Shown here: positions 51,065 through 59,940 of the stretch, one piece after another
Position numbering within the stretch: the stretch's first letter is position 1
How the letters are laid out: each line of letters opens with the position of its first letter
DNA from: JAYSYM01 sp964543475
GTDB taxonomy: Bacteria > Bdellovibrionota > Bdellovibrionia > Bdellovibrionales > JAMPXM01
NCBI GenBank assembly: GCA_964543475.1
Contig: CAZIYJ010000001.1
Location: forward strand, 682,001 to 746,000
Length of the DNA: 64,000 bases
Direction of reading: 5' to 3'
Notes under the pieces: generated by a model
Database searches by the model: none
Told to the model about the DNA's origin: nothing
What the model saw: the letters and a program-made list of their open reading frames with translations, nothing else
Position numbers and translations under genes: made by a program

Positions 51065-52267
51065 TTAGGTCCGGCGCATGAATCGATCAATAGTTTTGGT
51101 GGCAAACAAGTCGCCTTGTACGTTGATCATTGTGATGATCGGGTCCCAGAATCTATCAACTAGTAAGTAAATGCCGATGAGCTCGAGAGGTATGCCAACC
51201 ATTGTAAGGATGGCGCCCATCATCACGATTCCGCCACCAGGGATTCCGGCAGTTCCAGATGATGACATCATCACGAACAAGAAAACTAAAAGTTGTTGTG
51301 AGAAAGTGAAATCGACTCCAGCAACTCGGCCTAGATACATAACAACGAGAGATTGATAAAGTGCTGAGCCGTCCATATTCAACGTTGCACCAAGTGGCAA
51401 AACAAACCCCGTCGTCTTTGGGCTTACGTTTTCATTTTTCTCTAACACGCGTGTAGAAACGGGAAGTGTAGCTGAGCTTGAGGCCGTCGCAAGAGCAACT
51501 AGTAATGCCTCTCGTACATTGAAAATAAATCGGTAAGGGTTAAATCTTCCGAAGACTGCACCTATCACTGGAAGTGTGATGAGCGAGTGCACGCATGCAG
51601 CTACGGTTACGGCAGCAAAGAACCACCCGAGGTCTAAGAAGCTCTTTAAATCAGTTTGTGCCACCACTGCAGCGACTAAAGCGAAAATACCGACGGGTGC
51701 GAGAACAAGAATCCATCTGATGATGATCATCACGAGATCATGAGCCGCATCAGCAACTGCAATCAGCGTGTTTCGCTTTATTGCTTCAATTTTGATGCAT
51801 GCAAGTCCGAGTAGCAGAGAGAAGAAAACAATTTTAATAATTTCGCCGTTAGCTAAAGCTTGAAATGGATTCGAAGGAAAAAAGCTTAAGAGCACCTGAC
51901 TAAAAGAAATTGAGTCGAGTTTCGACGGGTCATAATTCGTAAATCCAGAAGGTATGCTTGATGCCGCTGGCAACAAACTTGAAGCAAGTAATCCTGTTAT
52001 ACAAGCAAGGCTGCTTGTTCCGATAAAATAGGCGAGAGTTTTTGAACCAATGCTTCCGAGTTCGCCTTGGCCTGCTTGCTTAGCTACAGCCAAAAATACC
52101 GATACGAAGATCAAAGGCACGATCATCATTTTTAGTAAGAGCAAAAAGAGATCACCTAAGACTGAGACGTTCGTTGCGATATGCGGGAGCCAAACTCCAC
52201 AAGCAAATCCTAGAACGGCCCCAATGAACGTGAGATTCTCAAGATTCAAAAATTTTGATTTTTTCAT
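51065..52267 (-). CDS. Dicarboxylate/amino acid:cation symporter (DAACS)
   Basis: 400 aa with about eight membrane helices and re-entrant loops. Typical motifs: ASSSATLPVST (re-entrant hairpin), PLGATLNMDGSALYQ, SSSGTAGIPGGGIVMM, and DRFWDPIITMINVQGDLFA with the substrate Asp/Asn. Imports glutamate, aspartate or C4-dicarboxylates with Na+ or H+. Alone on its strand. Confidence 0.92.
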   Translation of the reverse strand: MKKSKFLNLENLTFIGAVLGFACGVWLPHIATNVSVLGDLFLLLLKMMIVPLIFVSVFLAVAKQAGQGELGSIGSKTLAYFIGTSSLACITGLLASSLLPAASSIPSGFTNYDPSKLDSISFSQVLLSFFPSNPFQALANGEIIKIVFFSLLLGLACIKIEAIKRNTLIAVADAAHDLVMIIIRWILVLAPVGIFALVAAVVAQTDLKSFLDLGWFFAAVTVAACVHSLITLPVIGAVFGRFNPYRFIFNVREALLVALATASSSATLPVSTRVLEKNENVSPKTTGFVLPLGATLNMDGSALYQSLVVMYLGRVAGVDFTFSQQLLVFLFVMMSSSGTAGIPGGGIVMMGAILTMVGIPLELIGIYLLVDRFWDPIITMINVQGDLFATKTIDRFMRRT

Positions 52268-52351
52268 AAGAAAAGCATTACGTGTGCAAGCTTAGCTGGC
52301 AAACGCTATCTTCAAGAGAACTGAATGTTTGAGAGATCAGAATTCGGCTAA

Positions 52352-52600
52352 TTAGCCTTTTTTGCTTTTACGAGCAGCCTTGGCGACTTCGTCGCGTTCT
52401 GCTTTTCGGCGGCCGATGATTCGATTCAAAACTTCGAATCCTTCAGCGCGAAGGTCGTTTTCGAAAATGAAACGGTAGAAACCTTCGATCTCTGGGCTTT
52501 GGCGGAACTTTTTAGTCGATGTAGGGAGGTTGTCGCTCGCTACGAAATCGATTGAGCTGCCGTCTTTTGATAACTCAACTTTTACTTTTTTCTTTGCCAT
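52352..52600 (-). CDS. Small basic protein, unknown function
   Basis: 82 aa from the ATG at 52600 with AGGGG upstream; an in-frame start 42 bp earlier lacks such support. Lys-rich ends, central SPEIEGFYRFIFENDLRAEGFEVLNRIIGRR. No family recognised; codon use like its neighbours. May bind nucleic acid. Confidence 0.7.
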   Translation of the reverse strand: MAKKKVKVELSKDGSSIDFVASDNLPTSTKKFRQSPEIEGFYRFIFENDLRAEGFEVLNRIIGRRKAERDEVAKAARKSKKG

Positions 52601-52681
52601 TTTGAACCCCTGTCTGCGAAACGAACATAGCGATATTGCCAAGGTGGGTCAAGCCGAAGCTGGGGTTGGAAAACAAAGGCT

Positions 52682-52700
52682 GACCCTCTATAAAAGGGTC
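52682..52700 (+). promoter_or_regulatory. Hairpin covering the folD ribosome site
   Basis: GACCCT (52682-52687) pairs with AGGGTC (52695-52700) around a 7-base loop; the AAGGG that would serve folD is in the right arm and ATG follows one base later. Could mask translation. Confidence 0.4.
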
Positions 52701-52701
52701 A

Positions 52702-53568
52702 ATGATACTTCTCAATGGAAAAGCTGTAGCAGAACATCGGCGCGAGCGCCTTAAAGCGAAGATAGCCGAGTTCACTAAGAAAACGGGCCGTGCGCCTGCG
52801 CTTGCGACCATCCTTGTGGGCGATGACCCTGCAAGCCACGTTTACGTTCATAACAAGCGTAAAACATGCGCTGAGATTGGGATTAAGAGCATCGATCGCG
52901 ATTTACCGGTCAACGTTTCACAAGAAAAGCTTCTTGAGACGATCAAAATACTCAATAGCGACCCATCCGTTGATGGAATTTTGGTTCAGTTGCCACTGCC
53001 AAAACATCTCGATAGTGAGCAAGCGTTAGAAACGCTCGATCCACAAAAAGATCCTGATGGTTTGACCTACGAGAATTTAGGTTTGCTATGGGGAGGAAAG
53101 AAGCGTGTTGCTCCTTGTACTCCGCTCGGTGTGATGAAAATTCTTGAGCATTACAAAATCGATCTAGCCGGCAAAAAGGCAGTTGTGATCGGTCGAAGCA
53201 ACATCGTTGGTAAGCCGATGGCCCATTTACTCCAAGAAGCAAATGCGACTGTGACGGTCTGCCATTCAAAAACTCCCGACATAAAAGTTTATACCCGAGA
53301 AGCTGACATCGTTGTTGTTGCTGCCGGTAAAGAACGATTCATCGGAAAAGACGCATTCAAAAAAAATTCAGTGGTAGTTGATGTAGGAATGCATCGACCA
53401 ACTCAAGGTGAGTTCGCAAACAAACTTTGTGGAGATGTTAAGTTTGAAGAATTAGAAGGTCATGTTGCTGCTGCAACGCCAGTTCCTGGTGGAGTAGGGC
53501 CGATGACGATTCAGATGCTTCTCGAAAACACTCTCTCGCTAGCTGAACTCAGAGAAGGAAAACGCTAA
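52702..53568 (+). CDS. folD: Bifunctional methylenetetrahydrofolate dehydrogenase/cyclohydrolase
   Basis: 288 aa. Catalytic Lys in YVHNKRKTCAEIGI, DGILVQLPLPKH, PCTPLGVMKILEHY, nucleotide loop VVIGRSNIVGKPMAHLL and end GGVGPMTIQMLLENT. Interconverts methylene-, methenyl- and formyl-THF. Directly followed by gcvT, joining one-carbon and glycine metabolism. Confidence 0.96.
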   Translation: MILLNGKAVAEHRRERLKAKIAEFTKKTGRAPALATILVGDDPASHVYVHNKRKTCAEIGIKSIDRDLPVNVSQEKLLETIKILNSDPSVDGILVQLPLPKHLDSEQALETLDPQKDPDGLTYENLGLLWGGKKRVAPCTPLGVMKILEHYKIDLAGKKAVVIGRSNIVGKPMAHLLQEANATVTVCHSKTPDIKVYTREADIVVVAAGKERFIGKDAFKKNSVVVDVGMHRPTQGEFANKLCGDVKFEELEGHVAAATPVPGGVGPMTIQMLLENTLSLAELREGKR

Positions 53569-54663
53569 ATGTCTTTAAAATTTACTCCGCTCAAAGAAGA
53601 ACACGAAAAGCTTGGTGCTCGCATGGTCGATTTTGCTGGATGGCTGATGCCAGTTCAGTACGAAGGCTTGATGGAAGAACATAAAACCGTTCGCGAAAAT
53701 TGCGGATTGTTCGACGTGTCTCACATGGGTGAAATCAGGGTAAAAGGCTCAAAGTCTCTCGAGACATTGCAGTGGTTAACAACCAATGACGTAGCAAAAC
53801 TCCAGCAAGGTGATGCTCAGTATTCGCTTTTTCCAAATGAAGATGGCGGCATCGTTGATGATCTTTTTATTTACTGTATTGATCCGAACAAGGAATATCT
53901 TTTGTGTGTCAATGCATCGAACGCGGACAAAGATTTTGCATTCATGCAAAAGCACAACAAGGGTGCCGAGATCACTAACGAAAGTGCGAAGTGGGGACAA
54001 ATCGCGGTTCAAGGACCAAAAGCGATGGGTCTAATTCGAGATTGCTTCGGACCAGGCGCAAATGAACTTACTCGAAATCAATTTCGCGAATTTTCTTACA
54101 ACAAGAGCCGAGTGCTTGTCGCGCGAACTGGCTACACTGGTGAAGACGGTGTTGAGATCTTCGTACCTACTGAAGTCACTGCAAAACTTTGGCAGGAGTT
54201 GTTCGCTCGCGGTCGACCTCATGGTGCAAAGCCGATTGGGCTTGGGGCTCGCGATACTCTACGTACTGAAATGAAATACTCGCTTTACGGTCATGAAATC
54301 GACGACACGACTAACCCTTTTGAGGCGGGACTTGGCTGGGTGGTTAAACCAGAGGCAAAAGACTTCTTAGGTAAAGTGCCGATGATGGCGGTCAAAGAGC
54401 GCGGCTTAACTAAAAAGCTTATCGGTTTTGAACTTATTGATAAGGGCATTCCTCGCCAAGGGTACGGCCTATTTTCTTTTGACAATGAAGCGATCGGAAC
54501 GGTAACAAGTGGGACCATGTCGCCATCAAGCGGCGCGTCGATTGGTATCGGGTATGTCGATATTCGATTCGCGGCAGAAGGAACTGAGTTCGCAGTCGAT
54601 ATCCGAGGCCGCAAAACTCGGGCGAAAGTTGTTAAAACTCCGTTCGTGACGCCGAAGAAATAG
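53569..54663 (+). CDS. gcvT: Glycine cleavage system T protein (aminomethyltransferase)
   Basis: 364 aa. KLGARMVDFAGWLMPVQYEG, FDVSHMGEIRVKG, RTGYTGEDGVEIF and ARDTLRTEMKYSLYGHEID are canonical. Transfers the methylene group from the H protein lipoyl arm to THF. One base after folD; gcvP is not in the window. Confidence 0.96.
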   Translation: MSLKFTPLKEEHEKLGARMVDFAGWLMPVQYEGLMEEHKTVRENCGLFDVSHMGEIRVKGSKSLETLQWLTTNDVAKLQQGDAQYSLFPNEDGGIVDDLFIYCIDPNKEYLLCVNASNADKDFAFMQKHNKGAEITNESAKWGQIAVQGPKAMGLIRDCFGPGANELTRNQFREFSYNKSRVLVARTGYTGEDGVEIFVPTEVTAKLWQELFARGRPHGAKPIGLGARDTLRTEMKYSLYGHEIDDTTNPFEAGLGWVVKPEAKDFLGKVPMMAVKERGLTKKLIGFELIDKGIPRQGYGLFSFDNEAIGTVTSGTMSPSSGASIGIGYVDIRFAAEGTEFAVDIRGRKTRAKVVKTPFVTPKK

Positions 54664-54694
54664 CCAACGAAAAAAGCTTTTAAAGGGAGACTCA

Positions 54695-55090
54695 ATGTCT
54701 ACGTACCAACTTCCAGAAGAATATTACTATTCAAAAGATCACGAGTGGGCACAGGTCGACGAGAATATCGTAACGATCGGAATCACTCAGTTCGCTCAAG
54801 AGCAACTTGGCGAGATCGTTTATGTTGAGTTACCTGAAGAAGGTGCAAAGGTTAACCAAGGCGAAACCTTTGGTGTTGTTGAGAGCGTGAAAGCTGCTTC
54901 TGACCTTTACGCTCCAGTTTCGGGAACAGTGATCGAAGTTAATGCTTCTTTGGGTGAAGACCCGGCAGGCTTAAATGACGATCCAATGAACGAAGGCTGG
55001 ATGATCCGTATTGAAATGGATTCAGAAAAAGAGCTCGCAAACTTAATGCGAGTGCCAGATTATAAAAAATTGATTGCCGAGAAGAAGTAA
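54695..55090 (+). CDS. gcvH: Glycine cleavage system H protein
   Basis: 131 aa lipoyl carrier; the lipoylated Lys lies in GVVESVKAASDLYAPVSG. AAAGGGAGA before the ATG, 31 bp after gcvT. Confidence 0.97.
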   Translation: MSTYQLPEEYYYSKDHEWAQVDENIVTIGITQFAQEQLGEIVYVELPEEGAKVNQGETFGVVESVKAASDLYAPVSGTVIEVNASLGEDPAGLNDDPMNEGWMIRIEMDSEKELANLMRVPDYKKLIAEKK

Positions 55091-55121
55091 CCTTTTGTAG
55101 GTTATTGATTCTTTCGAAAAT

Positions 55122-55206
55122 GCCCTGCTGGTGAAATTGGCAGACACGCCAGACTTAGGATCTGGTGCCGAAAGGCATGGGGGTTCAAGTCCCTCGCAGG
55201 GCACCA
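55122..55206 (+). tRNA. tRNA-Leu (anticodon UAG)
   Basis: Acceptor GCCCTGC (55122-55128) pairs with GCAGGGC before discriminator A and encoded CCA. Anticodon stem CCAGA/TCTGG, loop CTTAGGA with anticodon TAG. The long variable arm (GTGCCGAAAGGCAT) confirms class II leucine identity. T arm GGGTTCAAGTCCC. Confidence 0.96.
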
Positions 55207-55213
55207 AATATCA

Positions 55214-55240
55214 AACCCAACCCAAAAGGTTGGGTTTTTT
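55214..55240 (+). terminator. Rho-independent terminator after tRNA-Leu
   Basis: AACCCAACC (55214-55222), loop CAAAA, GGTTGGGTT (55228-55236), then T-run to 55240. Confidence 0.93.
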
Positions 55241-55264
55241 ATTTTTCAGCGCTATAGTTTTAGA

Positions 55265-56098
55265 GTGAAACGAGATCGACGAGTAAAGTTGAATCAATCT
55301 GGCATTGGATTGATTGAAGTCATAGTTGTAGCAGGAATACTTGCCGTTATGGCGCTCACGCTCGCAACTTTAGTTGCCAATGGTTTAAAATCCACGCGGT
55401 ATATTGAATATCGAATTGAGGTCACCAATACCACCACTGAAGTTCGTCAGCTGTTGGGGAGTTCTCTTAATTGCAATCGAAACTTTGGTCCCACATCAGG
55501 TACTCCTCTGTCGGTCTCAGCTACCAATAGTCTAACTCAGTTATTAGACAACACTGGCGCAATGATGTTTACGAGTTCTGCTCCGAATAATGTCTATGGC
55601 AATCGTACAGTAGCACTCAAGACGATTACATTTGGACCAAGTACTTATGCAGGCCCACATCCGTCAACAGCACCATTTATAGTTCCACTGCAAATGGGTT
55701 ATGAGGCTAACGGTGAGGTAAATGGCCCTCGAGAACTTCAACGAACGGTTCAGGTCTTTGCGATGAGCGATGCCGTTGGTAACGTCAGTCAGTGCTCAAC
55801 TTCGCCACTCACGATGTTTCCGGCAGAACAGCTATCGCCAGAGGGATTTCTTGAACTTCCAAATGGCTTTATGATGCAGTGGGGAAATAAAACTTTGCCG
55901 AATGACGCGACTTACACATTTAATTTCCCTCGGCCTTTTTCTCAAGTATTCACAGTGGTTGCCTCTGGAACTAATTCTAACGGTGGAAACAGGCAGGATA
56001 ACTCAATCGAAGTGCGGTCCTTCACGAACACTACTTTCACGCTTGTAACTGGTGCTCCGAACGAAAGTGGTTCTTGGATAGCCTTCGGACTGAAATAA
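55265..56098 (+). CDS. Type IV pilin-like protein with a phage tail-fibre-like C-terminal domain
   Basis: 277 aa from a GTG start. Basic head, then the prepilin motif QSGIGLIEVIVVAGILAVM with cleavage after Gly13 and Glu18 at +5. A beta-rich middle follows. Residues 194-277 (GFLELPNGFMMQWGNKTL, FNFPRPFSQVFTVVASG, ending SGSWIAFGLK) closely resemble the C-terminal gp53-like domain of phage tail fibres, where LPxGxxxQWG, FPxAF and WIAIGY are typical. So a pseudopilin appears fused to a receptor-binding tip domain. Stands alone after tRNA-Leu. It may be a minor pilin adhesin, perhaps for prey contact; that role is inference. Confidence 0.85.
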   Translation: MKRDRRVKLNQSGIGLIEVIVVAGILAVMALTLATLVANGLKSTRYIEYRIEVTNTTTEVRQLLGSSLNCNRNFGPTSGTPLSVSATNSLTQLLDNTGAMMFTSSAPNNVYGNRTVALKTITFGPSTYAGPHPSTAPFIVPLQMGYEANGEVNGPRELQRTVQVFAMSDAVGNVSQCSTSPLTMFPAEQLSPEGFLELPNGFMMQWGNKTLPNDATYTFNFPRPFSQVFTVVASGTNSNGGNRQDNSIEVRSFTNTTFTLVTGAPNESGSWIAFGLK

Positions 56099-56250
56099 TT
56101 TTTTTGCTCGCTGGCGTAAGTTCAGATATCTGATATTTAAGATGTCGGACACCTGATATCCGAAGAATACGGAGACCGCTCATTCAATGAAAAAGCTCCG
56201 ATGAAATTCTAAGGTTCGAAAAAAGTTGGCATCTTTCTTTGCTCCGAAAC

Positions 56251-57756
56251 CTAACACTCAGGTGGTGTTGGCGTCGGCGTTTGTCCAACTGGGGTCGGGA
56301 TTGGTTTCGGCGTTGCCGTTGGTATTGGCGTCGGAGTAGGCGTTGAGATGGGAACTACTGCAGCCACTAAACTTGCAATGTGATGGCGCTGCAGATTAAG
56401 TGCGCGAGCATTATCTTCAGTCGCAGTTCCAACTGGCCAACCGTCATATTTCACAGCGGGGTTTGAGCTAGAGAAATAGGGGACACGAACCGTGCAACCA
56501 TTGGAGTACGACATCACATCACGAAAACAGTGAGTGACATCTACGTAACCATAGGCGAACGCAGGGTACATATCTCCACTAGTATTTCCTCGATCGTGCT
56601 CTGCTGCCATATTGTGACCAAGCTCATGGGTAAATGAATGGTTGCTTAGGCATGATGTCTTCGAAAAGCTAAAGCCTTGGTCCGCAGTGCGTGAGGTGTC
56701 TGCCCAGCCACAACTATTAGGCAACACATCGGTTATAACAGCGACAAGGTCGGCACCCACCGCGCTCCGCTTCGCATGTATGCCGTCCCATTTCCCATCA
56801 TTCTTGCCCTTGATAGATTCGTTTGCTGCCGATCCCGAAGACTGTGAAAGATTCGACTCTAGCAAGAAGGTCCCGACTAGGCGTGCGCGTTGGTAAACTA
56901 AACTATTTTGATAAGCTTGATTGGCCTGATCAACAACCAACTGAGCTAACGCCATAATTCCCGCATCACCACCCTGCGAAGCTCTTGCGTCTGGAGTGTA
57001 CGCTACCAAAACATCAAACGTTGTCACCTCGGTACTATTTGCAAGCGCGAGCATTGCAGCTTTGTTTGCTGCGCTGATCGAAGGCGCATCAGCGGATTGA
57101 TCAGCATTTTCGAACATTGTTTTCCAGTCAGCCGAGCCCGGCTCGGGATCGTCTGAATCTAACTTCGATGTATCAATTTGCTTGATGACGTGTCCACTCG
57201 TTGAAGGGCGAATTTCATAAACGTCTTGTCCAAGTTTAATATTACCGACGAGGATGCCGTTTTCGAAAACGAGAGTTACTATACTGCCGTCAGCCTCACC
57301 CTCAACTTTACCGCGTATAATAAAACCGTTAGCATTCGAAGCTTCAATTCGCTCAACAACTATATTCACCACGTGATCTTCAAAAAGCTCGAATGCAAAC
57401 GAACGTTTTTGCTCCGACATCTTTTGTAAAGCTAGGTCGTTAGTCGGAATCGCAGATATAATTGATCCGAAGTCTTTCGATATTTCAACGGCTCGAGTGC
57501 GGATCTCATGTGGTAGCTTTATCGTATCCAACTTCTGGTTAGAGCCGGTTACGACCAGAGTTCGCGCTAGGCTAGCGTTGACTGATTTTTGCGTACAAGA
57601 TGAAAGCGACACTTTGTTTACTTCAGGTGATAAGGTCTTGAAGGCATTCGTGCAGCCGGGTATCCCAGCATTTGTAAAGAGCAATACCAGTAACGCCACT
57701 GTGGTAATAACACCGACCGAGGCCTTCTTTGACATTTTCTGAGAGAGCCTGCGCAT
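56251..57756 (-). CDS. Secreted M12B-like (reprolysin) zinc metalloprotease
   Basis: 501 aa. Signal helix VGVITTVALLVLLF with a lipobox-like GIPGC (Cys35). A propeptide-like region to about 240, then the metzincin domain: His377-Glu378-x-x-His381-N-x5-His387-Asp388 (HELGHNMAAEHD) and the Met-turn DVMSYSNGC. Closes with a Pro/Thr-rich PTPTP tail and terminal Cys. Metzincins of this kind degrade extracellular protein. Alone on its strand; its start at 57756 is weakly supported and an ATG at 57735 is possible. Confidence 0.87.
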   Translation of the reverse strand: MRRLSQKMSKKASVGVITTVALLVLLFTNAGIPGCTNAFKTLSPEVNKVSLSSCTQKSVNASLARTLVVTGSNQKLDTIKLPHEIRTRAVEISKDFGSIISAIPTNDLALQKMSEQKRSFAFELFEDHVVNIVVERIEASNANGFIIRGKVEGEADGSIVTLVFENGILVGNIKLGQDVYEIRPSTSGHVIKQIDTSKLDSDDPEPGSADWKTMFENADQSADAPSISAANKAAMLALANSTEVTTFDVLVAYTPDARASQGGDAGIMALAQLVVDQANQAYQNSLVYQRARLVGTFLLESNLSQSSGSAANESIKGKNDGKWDGIHAKRSAVGADLVAVITDVLPNSCGWADTSRTADQGFSFSKTSCLSNHSFTHELGHNMAAEHDRGNTSGDMYPAFAYGYVDVTHCFRDVMSYSNGCTVRVPYFSSSNPAVKYDGWPVGTATEDNARALNLQRHHIASLVAAVVPISTPTPTPIPTATPKPIPTPVGQTPTPTPPEC

Positions 57757-57820
57757 TCAACGTCCGTTTTCGTTAAATTGAACCCAGTTCTTTGTCGGGC
57801 TACCAATTTATCGGCGTAAC

Positions 57821-57854
57821 AAAACGGATCATTAACAAAAAACGGATCGTTAAC
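57821..57854. repeat. Short direct repeats before the metalloprotease gene
   Basis: AAAACGGATCATTAAC (57821) and AAAACGGATCGTTAAC (57839), period 18, one mismatch, flanked by further TAACAAAA units. They lie about 65-100 bp before the protease start and may be operator sites. Confidence 0.5.
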
Positions 57855-57946
57855 AAAATACGATAGTCCATATCAAATGCGCTGCTCCTGTTTCATTTTG
57901 GTACATAAACAAAAGAAGCAAGAGGCCCGCCGGGCACGCTCAGAAA

Positions 57947-58336
57947 TCAGCTACCCAAATCAAGTCTCTGAGCGCAGGTCATTGGCTGATGCCAGAATTG
58001 CGATGCTAGGACTTGCGAGTGCCAGTTGATCGCAACTTGGTTTTGCTGATCTCCTTCGTACAATCGAATTCGGAGCCGGAGCCGATGTTTAGGGTCTCTC
58101 GGAATCAACTCACCATATCCGTTCACCATTAATATCGAGATTTTCTCTCCATTTGTTGCAGTTGCAACCGCGCGGAATTTGTTCGGTGCTAATTCGACCA
58201 CAGTGAGGTGGATCGCATGCTTATTGTCATAGGTTACTCCTGCACAGCTTAAGTAAATTGTACGTTCAATTTTAGGTTGCGCAGCGAGCGTCGTAATCGA
58301 AGCGAATAAAGTTAAAAAGCCAATTACGAATTTCAT
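57947..58336 (-). CDS. Small exported protein, unknown function
   Basis: 129 aa; signal peptide KFVIGFLTLFASITTLAA, then a beta-rich body with two Cys (LSCAG, PMTCAQ) likely paired. Its start overlaps the dioxygenase stop by four bases, so it is translated with it. No family recognised. Confidence 0.65.
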   Translation of the reverse strand: MKFVIGFLTLFASITTLAAQPKIERTIYLSCAGVTYDNKHAIHLTVVELAPNKFRAVATATNGEKISILMVNGYGELIPRDPKHRLRLRIRLYEGDQQNQVAINWHSQVLASQFWHQPMTCAQRLDLGS

Positions 58337-59013
58337 ATTTTTCCTTTTGAAAATGGATTTGAGATTTTCTGGATTTTAATATCAAAGTTTCCGCTCGGGT
58401 GAGGGCGATCGAAGCGTTCGACAAATTGCACGACGACCTCTTTTTGTTCGTCAGGCGTTAAGTCTTGTAAAATCAAATCGCTGTCGTTAAGCGTCTCGTC
58501 TGCAAAATACATTTGCGTGATCAGCTCGCGGTAGCCTTTACAGCTAACTTTGAAATGGATATGTGGCGGCCTCATCCAATCATCGCTTGCCGGGTAGGCG
58601 CCGGGAACGATTGTGCGAAACTGATATTGTCCGTTTGCATTAGTGACAGCTTTTCCCCAGTACTGAAAGTTAGGATCAAGCGCTGCTGTATTTGGATCAG
58701 ACGGGTGATTGTAGCGCCCGCTCTCGCATGCTTGCCAGATCTCGACTAAAGCACCGCTAACTGCTTTGCAATTTTGATCAGACACAACTCCGGTCACTAT
58801 CACGACTTTACCTCGGGCAGACTCTGAGTGCCCTGTTAGCGTCACTAGGTCGGCATCGGTATCGAGCTGTGGGTTGATCGGGTAAAAGGGCCCTTTGGTC
58901 TGTGGTGGTGTTAAGAGAGTATTGCAGATTTGAGTAGCTGCACCTGCGTTGCCGAGGAAGACCATTCCTCCTGCTGAAGCTAAGCCAATTTTCAAAAGAT
59001 TTCGTCGATTCAT
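58333..59013 (-). CDS. Tat-exported intradiol ring-cleavage dioxygenase
   Basis: 226 aa from the ATG at 59013 with AAGGAGG upstream. N-terminal NRRNLLKIGLASAGGMVFL is a twin-arginine signal. Fe(III) ligands are Tyr101 (SGRYNHP), Tyr140 (GAYPAS), His151 and His153 (PPHIHFKV), the order of catechol/protocatechuate dioxygenases. The periplasmic location is unusual but known for this subgroup, often called twin-arginine-exported intradiol dioxygenases. Divergent from a LysR gene that may control it. Confidence 0.9.
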   Translation of the reverse strand: MNRRNLLKIGLASAGGMVFLGNAGAATQICNTLLTPPQTKGPFYPINPQLDTDADLVTLTGHSESARGKVVIVTGVVSDQNCKAVSGALVEIWQACESGRYNHPSDPNTAALDPNFQYWGKAVTNANGQYQFRTIVPGAYPASDDWMRPPHIHFKVSCKGYRELITQMYFADETLNDSDLILQDLTPDEQKEVVVQFVERFDRPHPSGNFDIKIQKISNPFSKGKI

Positions 59014-59097
59014 TTCGACCTCCTTGAAAGCAAGTAGTAGTCGGTCTTGAATCATAAAAATAATGAATAAACTGACTTGTTATGATAAGTGATATTT

Positions 59098-59940
59098 ATG
59101 ATTAATCAGTCTGACCTAAGGTATTTTGTTGAAGTAGCTAAAACCCAGCATGTGTCGCGTGCAGCTGAACGTTTAGGTGTCACGCAGCCTGCGCTCAGTT
59201 ATTGTCTGAAGCGCTTGGAGGCTGAAACAGGCTCGGCACTGTTTATTCGATCAAAACAGGGTGTAACTTTGACATCGGCTGGTGAAAAACTTTTCTCTCA
59301 AAGCCAAGCGTTGCTTGAGCAGTGGGAACGAGTGCTAGCGTCGGTCAATGAGGATACAACTGAAGTAGCCGGAAAAATAAGACTCGGATGTCATTCGGCT
59401 GTTGCACAATACACTTTGCCCGATTTACTCCCGCAGCTTCTGAAAGAAAATCCAAAACTTGAATTCGAAATTCATCACGGACTCTCTCGTCATATGACAG
59501 AAGCGGTGATCAGCTCGAAATTAGATGTAGCATTTGCGGTGAATCCAGTTGCTCATCCCGATTTAATCATTAAGGAGATTTGTCGTGATGAAGTGGGTTT
59601 GTGGCGAGCCAAGGGCTGTATGAACCCCGATGTGCTTTTGACTGAGCCAAGTCTTATTCAGACTCAAGATATTTTAAAGAAGATGAAGAAGCGTGGAATT
59701 CATTTTAAACGCACTGTCGAATCATCGAGCTTAGAAGTTTTGGCACAACTGGTTTCGTCGGGCGCGGGCTATGCAATTTTACCTGAGAGAGTTGTAAAAG
59801 CTGTTGCGCATGAAAAAGTCGAACGGGTGCGCGAATCACCCGTATTTCACGATCGAACCTGTTTGGTTTATAAAAGAGAGTTCACGCTCAATAAGCGAGG
59901 CAAGGCCTTTATTCAGGCAGCGCTATTGCTGAACCGTTAA
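59098..59940 (+). CDS. LysR-family transcriptional regulator
   Basis: 280 aa. N-terminal winged helix (LRYFVEVAKTQHVSRAAERLGVTQPALSYCLKRLE) and a type 2 periplasmic-binding-like effector domain. ATG at 59098 preferred to a GTG at 59089. Divergent from the dioxygenase with 84 bp between, and CTTGTTATGATAAG in that gap is a candidate site. The 3' end overlaps the next gene by 18 bp. Confidence 0.9.
   Translation: MINQSDLRYFVEVAKTQHVSRAAERLGVTQPALSYCLKRLEAETGSALFIRSKQGVTLTSAGEKLFSQSQALLEQWERVLASVNEDTTEVAGKIRLGCHSAVAQYTLPDLLPQLLKENPKLEFEIHHGLSRHMTEAVISSKLDVAFAVNPVAHPDLIIKEICRDEVGLWRAKGCMNPDVLLTEPSLIQTQDILKKMKKRGIHFKRTVESSSLEVLAQLVSSGAGYAILPERVVKAVAHEKVERVRESPVFHDRTCLVYKREFTLNKRGKAFIQAALLLNR

Noticed and set aside
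55122..56098. tRNA-Leu as attachment site of an integrated island
   Set aside because: No integrase and no repeat of the tRNA 3' end was found downstream in the window.
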